From Arthrobacter sp. Leaf234 (GTDB lineage: Bacteria; Actinomycetota; Actinomycetes; Actinomycetales; Micrococcaceae): a stretch of DNA of 64,000 nucleotides. The DNA is taken from the NCBI RefSeq assembly GCF_001422665.1, contig NZ_LMLU01000005.1:453306-517305 (forward strand), written 5' to 3'. Position 1 is the stretch's first letter. The number at the start of each line of letters is the position of its first letter. The notes beneath the pieces are model-generated. The model saw only the letters and a list, made by a program, of their open reading frames with translations, did not search any database and was not told the DNA's origin. Below are positions 45,358 through 52,496 of this stretch, piece by piece. A program made the translations under genes and the position numbers.

Positions 45358-47265
45358 TCAGGAACACCCGGGGCCCAGGTCCGCCGTCTGCAGGACGTCC
45401 TGCAACCGCTGGACTGTGGGCGTGACGGAAACCGCGGGCTCGTCCTCCTGCGACACGTCGACGAAGGGGAGATCGACGATCGTCGTCTGTTGTGGAGCGA
45501 GGTGAGTGGTGATCACTCCTACGGGCCGGTCACCGTGGAGGAAGGAGGCCACGGGTACCTCGGCTCCGTCGACTGTCGCCGTGCCGAGCGCGGACCGCTC
45601 AGGGCCGTAGCCCACCACGTCGGTCCGGACGGTCCCCGGTTCCACTCCGAACGCTCCCGCTCCGGTGACGTAGGCCGGGAGGCTTTCCGCAGCATCCGCG
45701 GGGGCGGTATTGGTCATGGTCACTCGAACGGTGTACCCGCGGCTGCCGTCTGTCGTGCACGATCCGATGAGCTGCACCGTGCGCTCGACGTAGTAGTCCA
45801 TCTTCGCTCCGGTGCCGTCGTTGAAATACACGCCGAACGCCGCGCCGTCCTTGGACGGTCCAGTGATCCGGCCGCCCAGTGCCGTCGGACCGATGACGTC
45901 CTGCTCGGCAGGCACATCCGACCAGACGTAGAGCCGCTGCTCCTGACTACTCCTCCTCAGGGAGTCGACGATTCCGGCGCTGTCGCCCTGGCCCTCGGCG
46001 AGGGCGGTGAAGACCTGCCCGGCGACCGACGCGAAGTATTCGTCCTGGACGGCCGGGTCCTCGATGCGGGCGTACACATCGGAGAGCAGGGTCGGAACCA
46101 CGTTCTCCGACGTCAGCGAGGTCGGTAGCCCGGAGGGGACGATGAGGTCGACGAGTCCCCCTTCTCCCGACGCCGCGAGCTCGACGGGACCGGTGGACGC
46201 CAGGATGTCAGCGAGGACGACGGCGTCGAGCGCTATCACCCCGTCGATCGTGGATCCCGGATTCCGACGTTCCCACATGGCCTGTGCGGTTGTCGCGACG
46301 GTCGGGAAGTCAGGTGTGAGATTGGTGCTCTGGAAGAAGGTGCCCATCTGGCTGGAGTAGATGCGCTCCTGCTCGGCATCGACCTCGATGGGCGGATCGA
46401 AGCGGCCCAGGTCAGCACCACTGCCCTGCCCGATCAGCTCGATCGAGCCTGCGTCCGTCCGGATCAGGGCATAGGCGCCGGAGATCCCGCCGGTCGCCCG
46501 GATCTCCGCACTGTTCTGGATGAGGACGAGATACGTCCTCGGTCCGTCGGCCCCCAGCATGGGCGGGAGCACCTCGGCTGCGGCCGCGGCACTGTTGAGG
46601 GCCCGGCGTGCACCGTCCATGGTGTCGATCGCCTGCAGAAGAGGGTTGGCAACCTCCGGGAACAACTGCTCGCGATCGATGTCCTCCAGCCGCTCGTAGC
46701 TCAGCTGCGTGGTTCGAGCAGCCCCTGCCAGGGTGGGGGACACCTCCTGCAAGGGCGCCACGTCGATTCTTCCCTGGTCCGGGGTGAGGCTGTCCCAGTC
46801 GAGGGAGTCGAATCTCCCGAGCATGGGAGCGACCGCCTGCTGCACGATATCGTCGGCCGAGACGGTGACTTCGGTGATGGCCGAGAGGTTCGGGCCGAGG
46901 ATGGGCATGATCGACGCCGCTCTCCAGAGCGGGTCAGTTCCTGCGCGGCGCGCCTCTGTCGTGTGTGACTGCAGCTGGTCGAGTGACCGCTGGGCTGCCG
47001 CACCATCTCCGGAGACGAGTTCCGTCTGCAATCGCGGCAGGACATCCGCCGCGGCCTCGAGGTTCGATCTCACCTGGTCCGCGCGGAAGGCGACCCAGGC
47101 GATGATCATCAGGGCCAGGAGGAGGAGGGCGAACAGAACGGCGGCGATCCGCACGAGGCGGTGCCTGGTCAGATGGGTGGACGCGAGCTTCGACCGGTTG
47201 TCCTCACCGAAGTAATAGGCACTTCCCTCGGCGTACTTCCCCGTGTTCCTGGTGTTGCGTACCAC
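45358..47265 (-). CDS. DUF4012 family membrane-anchored extracellular protein
   Basis: 635-residue protein. A basic cytoplasmic N-terminus is followed by one helix at about residues 37-60 (VRIAAVLFALLLLALMIIAW), then a large extracellular DUF4012 domain: a helical stretch to about 230 and a LytR-like alpha/beta part with LVLIQNSAEIRATGGISGAYA, DFPTVATTAQAMW, and VFTALAEGQ. DUF4012 proteins commonly occur in exopolysaccharide loci of actinobacteria. GTG at 47265 has AGGGG 8 bases upstream; an in-frame start at 47391 adds a Cys- and Arg-rich leader of poor quality. The frame ends early at TGA 45358, and coding sequence seems to go on in other frames. It is transcribed opposite to the regulators. 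Role: probably polymer attachment or assembly at the surface, by context. Confidence 0.82.
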   Translation of the reverse strand: MVRNTRNTGKYAEGSAYYFGEDNRSKLASTHLTRHRLVRIAAVLFALLLLALMIIAWVAFRADQVRSNLEAAADVLPRLQTELVSGDGAAAQRSLDQLQSHTTEARRAGTDPLWRAASIMPILGPNLSAITEVTVSADDIVQQAVAPMLGRFDSLDWDSLTPDQGRIDVAPLQEVSPTLAGAARTTQLSYERLEDIDREQLFPEVANPLLQAIDTMDGARRALNSAAAAAEVLPPMLGADGPRTYLVLIQNSAEIRATGGISGAYALIRTDAGSIELIGQGSGADLGRFDPPIEVDAEQERIYSSQMGTFFQSTNLTPDFPTVATTAQAMWERRNPGSTIDGVIALDAVVLADILASTGPVELAASGEGGLVDLIVPSGLPTSLTSENVVPTLLSDVYARIEDPAVQDEYFASVAGQVFTALAEGQGDSAGIVDSLRRSSQEQRLYVWSDVPAEQDVIGPTALGGRITGPSKDGAAFGVYFNDGTGAKMDYYVERTVQLIGSCTTDGSRGYTVRVTMTNTAPADAAESLPAYVTGAGAFGVEPGTVRTDVVGYGPERSALGTATVDGAEVPVASFLHGDRPVGVITTHLAPQQTTIVDLPFVDVSQEDEPAVSVTPTVQRLQDVLQTADLGPGCS

Positions 47266-47574
47266 TCGGTAACCCCTTGTCTCGCCTGACGGACGTGCTG
47301 CCGAGAGGTGGTTGAGACAGGACCAGTCCCGGCATGGACAGCTCGGTCGATCCTGGCGGAGACAGTCCTTCGACAGGGGCGACCTCCTCACATAGTAGGT
47401 CCCAGCGGATGCCGCAGATCGCCGGCCATCCTCGAGAGGGTCCGATGAGGCGAGGGCCGCCCGATTCCCTTAGGGTCGACCGTCGGCGCGCCAGGCGGCC
47501 GGGTCGAGCACGTTCCGGCCGTCGACAACGATGCGTCAGCGCCCCGGCCGTCAAAGGAACGGGAGGCAGGTGGT
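47266..47574. other. 309-bp gap between DUF4012 and VanZ genes
   Basis: Contains the ribosome site of DUF4012 (47274-47278) and presumably its promoter. No boxes, repeats or genes were recognised apart from a CATAGTAGG stretch near 47391. Confidence 0.6.
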
Positions 47575-48081
47575 CTATGGGTGAGAAGGCGCCGGCGGTT
47601 GGCCGGACGGATGATGACCGTCGCGGCTCGCGCTCCTGCGGCGCCGCCGCCCCCGCATCCGGAGCATGATCCAGGCGAAGAGGGCGCCCACCCCGGAGCC
47701 GGCCGTATTCGCAGCGACGTCGTAGGGGCTGGCGACCCGCTCGGGCAGGGCTGCGAGCTGTGTGAACTCTATTCCCGCTGACAGGGCCAGCCCCACCACG
47801 GGGCCGAGCCGGCGCCAGCCCTGCGGTGCCAGGATGAAGAAGAACAGTCCGAGCGGGACGAACATGATGACGTTCGCCACCGTCTCGACGAATCGGTAGT
47901 CGAACCAGGACGGCCACCCGGCTCGCTGCAGATCGGCGAGGGCTGCACGCAGGACCGTCCCGCCATCCCGGTCCACGGGTCGTGGTGAGAGCACGACCAG
48001 CCCGAGCGTGACCAGCCAGAGGATGCACAGTGCCAGCGTGATGCGTCGGTAGCGCGTCGAGGGCAGGGGTGCGGAGGACAG
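47575..48081 (-). CDS. VanZ-like membrane protein (start uncertain)
   Basis: 168 residues from the suggested start. Four hydrophobic helices: ITLALCILWLVTLGLVVLSP, FVETVANVIMFVPLGLFFFI, LGPVVGLALSAGIEFTQL and VAANTAGSGVGALFAWIML. NVIMFVPLG and the IEFTQ / D-x-x-x-N-T-x-G motif are the VanZ family signatures. VanZ domains appear in teicoplanin resistance and in many surface-polysaccharide loci; resistance is not implied. No ATG, GTG or TTG lies in frame just ahead of the first helix; the next one upstream is GTG at 48399, inside the rplY leader. CTG at 48081 with GAAGG 9 bases upstream is my guess. The C-terminus is Arg/Ser-rich. Same orientation as DUF4012. Confidence 0.72.
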   Translation of the reverse strand: MSSAPLPSTRYRRITLALCILWLVTLGLVVLSPRPVDRDGGTVLRAALADLQRAGWPSWFDYRFVETVANVIMFVPLGLFFFILAPQGWRRLGPVVGLALSAGIEFTQLAALPERVASPYDVAANTAGSGVGALFAWIMLRMRGRRRRRSASRDGHHPSGQPPAPSHP

Positions 48082-48410
48082 TGTGGTGATCCTTCGGACG
48101 GGGGCTGACGACGACGGTCGCGGCGCCCTGGGACATCGACCAGTATCGCAGGACCGCGGCCGGCGCGGCGCCGCGCACGGCGTGCGGTAGGATGATTGGC
48201 GATGCCTAGGCGAGGGAGCGGCCTGCGGATCCCGGTCTGTCCGGAGATCATGCGGCGAACTCCGTGATCGACGGTGGCTAGCGACGTCTCCCGGACTGCA
48301 GTGCGCAGCCCGAGCGGTGTCCTGGACCAGCCCGAAGCGCGTTCCTCCCGCCGTGGCTTGAGTCCCGACGGCGGTCCACCGGACTGCCGCCCACGTCACC
48401 AGGAGAATCC
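48082..48410 (+). promoter_or_regulatory. rplY promoter and long leader
   Basis: TAGGAT (48188-48193) is a good -10 candidate and would give a leader of about 210 bases before the rplY ATG. The leader contains a 7-bp hairpin (48348-48354 with 48368-48374) shortly before the AGGAG site at 48400-48404. A leader of this length could hold an L25 autoregulatory element, but no known structure is recognised. Confidence 0.4.
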
Positions 48411-49061
48411 ATGACCGATCAGAAGCTCGCAGCGCACGTCCGTACCGAATTCGGCAAGGGCGCTGCCCGCCAGGCCCGCCGCGCCAACATGATCCCCGCG
48501 GTCATCTACGGCCACGGCGCGGACCCCATCCACGTCCTCCTTCCCGCCAAGGCGACGACCCTCGCGGTGCGCACCGCCAACGCCCTCCTCACGCTCGACG
48601 TCGCCGGTGAGGACCACCTCGCGCTCGTCAAGGACATCCAGCGCAACCCGATCAAGCAGATCGTGGAGCACCTCGACCTCCTGACCGTGCGTCGCGGCGA
48701 GAAGGTCGAGGTCGATGTCGCCATCCACATCGAGGGCGAGCCTGCAGCGGACGTCGTCTCCAACCTCGAGGCCAGCACGGTCCTCGTCGAGGCCGAGGCG
48801 ACCCACCTGCCCGAGACGCTCACCGTGAGCATCGAGGGACGCGAGGTCGGACAGCACGTCCTCGCCTCGGACATCGTCCTGCCGCAGGGCGTCACCCTGC
48901 TCACCGACCCCGAGACGCTGATCGTCAACCTCATGCCCCCCGTGGTCCAGGACCTCGGCGAGACCCCTGAGACGGACGACGACGTCGAGGGCACGTCCGA
49001 GGGTGCAACCGCGGCCGACGCCGACGCCGACGCCGTCATCACCGACGCCGACGAGCAGTAG
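48411..49061 (+). CDS. rplY: 50S ribosomal protein L25/general stress protein Ctc
   Basis: 216-residue L25 of the long, two-domain Ctc type. The N-terminal domain binds 5S rRNA (REFGKGAARQARRANMIPAVIYGHG-type start, here TEFGKGAARQARRANMIPAV, then LVKDIQRNPIKQIVEHLDLL); the C-terminal TL5 beta domain runs to about residue 185, and the last 35 residues are strongly acidic with D-A repeats. ATG at 48411 follows AGGAG. It is normally adjacent to prs; here it is preceded by the DUF4012/VanZ block. It forms an operon with pth, which starts 14 bases after the stop. Confidence 0.96.
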   Translation: MTDQKLAAHVRTEFGKGAARQARRANMIPAVIYGHGADPIHVLLPAKATTLAVRTANALLTLDVAGEDHLALVKDIQRNPIKQIVEHLDLLTVRRGEKVEVDVAIHIEGEPAADVVSNLEASTVLVEAEATHLPETLTVSIEGREVGQHVLASDIVLPQGVTLLTDPETLIVNLMPPVVQDLGETPETDDDVEGTSEGATAADADADAVITDADEQ

Positions 49062-49075
49062 GCAGGATCCGCACG

Positions 49076-49660
49076 GTGTCCACTGACACCTGGCTGGTAG
49101 CCGGGCTCGGGAATCCCGGGCCCGGCTATGCCGGCAACCGGCACAATGTCGGGCAGATGGTCCTCGATGTGCTCGCCGGACGCCTCCGTGGCAGATTCAC
49201 GACGTCGAAGGTCCAGGCCGTCACCCTCGAGGGCAGGCTCGGTCTCGGCGGACCGCGCGTCGTCCTCGCGAAACCGTCGACCTACATGAACCTCACGGGC
49301 GGACCCGTCTCCGGGCTCGCCCGCTTCCACGGCATCGAGCCGGACCACGTGATCGCCGTCCACGACGAGATCGACATCCCGTTCAACACGATCAAGGTGA
49401 AGCTGGGTGGGGGAGAGGGCGGGCACAACGGCCTCCGTGACATCAGCAAGGCGCTCGGAACCAAGGACTACTACAGGGTGCGGGTCGGCGTAGGCCGGCC
49501 GCCCGGCCGCCAGGACGCCGCCGACTTCGTGCTGAAGGACTTCGGCACCGTGGAGAAGAAAGACCTCCCATTCCTCGTCGATGACGCCGCAGATGCCGTC
49601 GAACAGGTCATCACGGACGGTCTCCTCGCTGCTCAGCAACGCTTCCACCCTCAGAAGTAG
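49076..49660 (+). CDS. pth: Peptidyl-tRNA hydrolase
   Basis: 194-residue Pth enzyme that recycles peptidyl-tRNA released from stalled ribosomes. Motifs: LVAGLGNPGPGYAGNRHNVGQMV with the catalytic histidine of NRHNVG near residue 22, KPSTYMNLTGGPV with the conserved Asn, VIAVHDEIDIPF with the catalytic aspartate, and GGGEGGHNGLRDI near 112. GTG at 49076 is the start. It is coupled closely to rplY. In related genomes mfd commonly follows; here regulator pair B and the polymer operon come next. Confidence 0.96.
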   Translation: MSTDTWLVAGLGNPGPGYAGNRHNVGQMVLDVLAGRLRGRFTTSKVQAVTLEGRLGLGGPRVVLAKPSTYMNLTGGPVSGLARFHGIEPDHVIAVHDEIDIPFNTIKVKLGGGEGGHNGLRDISKALGTKDYYRVRVGVGRPPGRQDAADFVLKDFGTVEKKDLPFLVDDAADAVEQVITDGLLAAQQRFHPQK

Positions 49661-49865
49661 GAGCGGGAGCAGCGCAGAACCTGCGCAGACCCTGCGCGCC
49701 GACCCAGCCCGTACGAGCCTCCCCACGCAGCGGCTGCCTGTAAAGTGAGCCCCTTGGGACGAGCGCTGTGGGGCGAGACTTCATGCTGAGGTGGAAACGG
49801 GGAGCCGGTCGAGGACCGATGACGTCGGTGGCTGGGCCGGCGTCGGCCGCACCGGAGCCTGCCCT

Positions 49866-52496
49866 GTGACGGTCATCGACGGCCGCTGGCCCTTCGCCGG
49901 ACGAGAGGGTGATGTCCGGGATGCCATGACGGTCCTCGCGGCGGAGGCCGGTCACGGAGTAGTGCTCGTCGGACCGTCCGGCGTGGGCAAGACGATCATC
50001 GCGCAGCAGGTGCTCGCCGCCCTGTCCCGGCACTTCGATCACATCTACCTCCGCGGCTCCGCTGCCCACTCCACGACACCCTACGGAGCCCTCAACGTCC
50101 TGCTCGCAGAGCTCGACGAGGACACCGCGCGCAGTCCGCTCCTCGTCCTCAGCGCCCTGCAGCGCAAGTTCGCCGGCGCGACGGCCAAGCGCCCCACCCT
50201 GATGCACATCGACGGCGTCGAAGACATCGACGAGCTCTCCGCGACGGTGATCGCGCATCTCGCGCGGGTCGGCGCCGTGCGACTCCTGGTCACCTGCGAG
50301 GACCTCCTACGGGCGCCGGGGGAATTCTTCGACCTCTGGAAGGACGGCGTCCTCGAGCGCTTCGACATCCACCCGCTCACGCTCGCCGCGGCCACGGAAC
50401 TGCTCACGGCAGCCTTCGGCGCCCCGGTGTCGCGCTCCGCCGCGCAGGAACTCTGGTCAGCCAGTGGCGGCAACCCCAAGTACCTGCAGATGGCGACGAA
50501 GGCCGACGTCGTCTCCGGCCACCTGTTCTTACGCGACGGGGTATGGGTGACGCAGGATGCGCCGCGTCCCGACTTCGGGCGGTCGGTCACCGACGGGACC
50601 GCCACAACACTTGCGGCGCTGCCCCCTGACGACCGCGCCGCGGTCGAGGTGCTCGCCGTCTCGGGCAGCCTCCCGGTCGTCGTCCTGCTGAAGGCAGTGC
50701 CCGCGGCCACTGTCGACGCCCTCCAGTCCGACGGTGTCATCACGGTCGACGTCGGCGCCGCACCCCTCGTCCGTCTCACCTACGGGGTGTTCGCCGATGT
50801 CGTTCGCGCGCAGCTGCTGTCCGGCGCCGGCAGGGAAGCGCTCAGGACCGTCGCGGGACTCCGCGACGAGCCAGAGGTCCCGGTGCAGGGCCGCATGACG
50901 CTCGCGCTCTGGGCCCTCGACAACGCCGACGCCCCCACGGCGGCGGAACTCGTGGGGCTGGCACACCTCGCCAATGACCACCGCATCGAGGGAGCCGCCC
51001 GTCGACTGCTCGATGCAGTCCCCGCCGACGACTTCGGCAGCACCGCCGTCGTCGAGCGGACGCGGCAGCTCTGGATCGAGGGACACCTGGCCGAGGCCCT
51101 CGGAACCGTGGAGGCGCTGCTGGCGGATGACGAACTGTCCCTCGGGGACTGGGTCGATGCTCGCCTGCTGGCTGCACGGTTGCGGGTCCGCACGCACGGA
51201 CGGGAGCGCGGGACCGAGGACCTCCTGCACGACGTCACCTCGCGGCTCGACGGCGAGGCCGAGGATGACGTCGTGCTCGAACTCCGCGGCAGGACCGATG
51301 TGGTACGGCTCGAGCTGGATGTGTTCGAGGGTAGGTTCGATAAGGTCGCCGCGCGCGTTCCGGAGCTCCTCGCCACGTGGGCCGAGGACACGCGCTGGAA
51401 CATCCGGATCCGGAGCCTCGTCAGTGTCGTCGATGCAACCCTCGGATCCCAGGAGCAGGGGGTCGCCGTCGCCCGCACGGTCACGTCGAGGCTCGTCAAC
51501 TCCCCGTCCGACCCCCTGGACAGGGAGGCGGCGATCGCGCGTCTCTACGAATGCCTCTTCCTCGCGGGGCACTGGAACGAGTGTTTCGACCTCGCGACCG
51601 ACGCGGGAAGCCGGTTCGATGGTCGACTCTTCGGCGGATCCCCCTGTGAGTTCGCGGAGGGCGTGCTGCTGGCCTACCTGGGCCGGAGCGGCCAAGCGCT
51701 CGAGAAGCTGCTGCCCGCCATCAGCCAGTTCCGCATCCGCGACCGGCACGGGTTCCTCCCCCTGGCCGAGGCCGCAGCCGCTTATGCCGAGGTGCTCGAG
51801 AGCGATCCCGAGGCCGCCGAGGACCACCTGCAAGCCATCGACCTGAACGGCCGACGCTACTCGTGGCACCTGCGCGAGGCCGTGCGGTATTTCAGCCTCC
51901 TCGCAGAGGCCTGGCTCGACACCCCTGGAAGAATCGCCACCGAATTCATGGAGCACGCCCTGGAGCTCGGCGCCAGGGGCTATCGCGGCGCGGAACTGTT
52001 CTTCCTCAGCCAGTCCGTGCAGCTCGGGCGGCACGAGGCCGCCGAGCTTCTCGCCGCCACGGCCGCGGCGGCCGACGGGCCACTCGCTGACCTGGCGGCG
52101 GGCTTCGCCGAAGGCCTGGCAACGCGGGATCCCGGCGCGCTGAAAGCGGTGGCACTCCTCGCCGTCGACGCCGGCAACCACAATCTCGCCGGAGACATCG
52201 CCGCCCTCAGCATCGAGCACCTCTCCGACAACGACGACCCCATGATCCGTGTGCACGCCGAGCAGATCCTCCGGAAGACCTCCACTCCGGCCCGACGCAA
52301 TGTGCGGCGGAAGCTCCTCAGTGAGCGTGAACGGGCGATCGCCCGTATGGTCGCCCGCGGCGTTCCCAACAAGGAGATCGCCCAGCAGGAACACATCTCT
52401 CCGCGGACCGTCGAGGGCCACGTGCACCAGATCATGTCGAAGCTCGGACTCTCGAGCCGCAAGCAGCTCTCCCTCGTCTTCGGACAGCAGCAGTGA
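49866..52496 (+). CDS. Giant AAA-ATPase/LuxR regulator 3 (LAL-like), first of pair B
   Basis: 876-residue regulator, closest in this window to regulator 1. ATPase domain: FAGREGDVRDAM, Walker A GPSGVGKT at residues 36-43, degenerate Walker B (LMHIDGVEDIDELSATVIAHL). Shared with regulator 1 are an APVSR...LWS.SGGN segment after the ATPase core and a RDRHGFLPLAEAAAAY helix in the TPR-like region. The C-terminal LuxR domain is LSERERAIARMVARGVPNKEIAQ, then SPRTVEGHVHQIMSKLGL. GTG at 49866 is preceded by GGAG 8 bases upstream and puts the conserved start where the paralogues have it; GTG at 49791 would add 25 residues. Its TGA overlaps the start of regulator 4 (GTGA). No GAGTAGTG box was found in the intergenic region ahead of it. 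Confidence 0.85.
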   Translation: MTVIDGRWPFAGREGDVRDAMTVLAAEAGHGVVLVGPSGVGKTIIAQQVLAALSRHFDHIYLRGSAAHSTTPYGALNVLLAELDEDTARSPLLVLSALQRKFAGATAKRPTLMHIDGVEDIDELSATVIAHLARVGAVRLLVTCEDLLRAPGEFFDLWKDGVLERFDIHPLTLAAATELLTAAFGAPVSRSAAQELWSASGGNPKYLQMATKADVVSGHLFLRDGVWVTQDAPRPDFGRSVTDGTATTLAALPPDDRAAVEVLAVSGSLPVVVLLKAVPAATVDALQSDGVITVDVGAAPLVRLTYGVFADVVRAQLLSGAGREALRTVAGLRDEPEVPVQGRMTLALWALDNADAPTAAELVGLAHLANDHRIEGAARRLLDAVPADDFGSTAVVERTRQLWIEGHLAEALGTVEALLADDELSLGDWVDARLLAARLRVRTHGRERGTEDLLHDVTSRLDGEAEDDVVLELRGRTDVVRLELDVFEGRFDKVAARVPELLATWAEDTRWNIRIRSLVSVVDATLGSQEQGVAVARTVTSRLVNSPSDPLDREAAIARLYECLFLAGHWNECFDLATDAGSRFDGRLFGGSPCEFAEGVLLAYLGRSGQALEKLLPAISQFRIRDRHGFLPLAEAAAAYAEVLESDPEAAEDHLQAIDLNGRRYSWHLREAVRYFSLLAEAWLDTPGRIATEFMEHALELGARGYRGAELFFLSQSVQLGRHEAAELLAATAAAADGPLADLAAGFAEGLATRDPGALKAVALLAVDAGNHNLAGDIAALSIEHLSDNDDPMIRVHAEQILRKTSTPARRNVRRKLLSERERAIARMVARGVPNKEIAQQEHISPRTVEGHVHQIMSKLGLSSRKQLSLVFGQQQ

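Noticed and set aside
47575..48081. Glycopeptide resistance gene (vanZ)
   Set aside because: Only the VanZ fold is shown; no vanHAX genes are present, and such proteins are common in polysaccharide loci.
47204..48178. Alternative minus-strand frame over the VanZ gene, with ATG at 48137
   Set aside because: Its protein is low-complexity Arg/Pro/Ala and lacks the VanZ helices. A frameshift joining it to VanZ was considered but no clear slip site was found.
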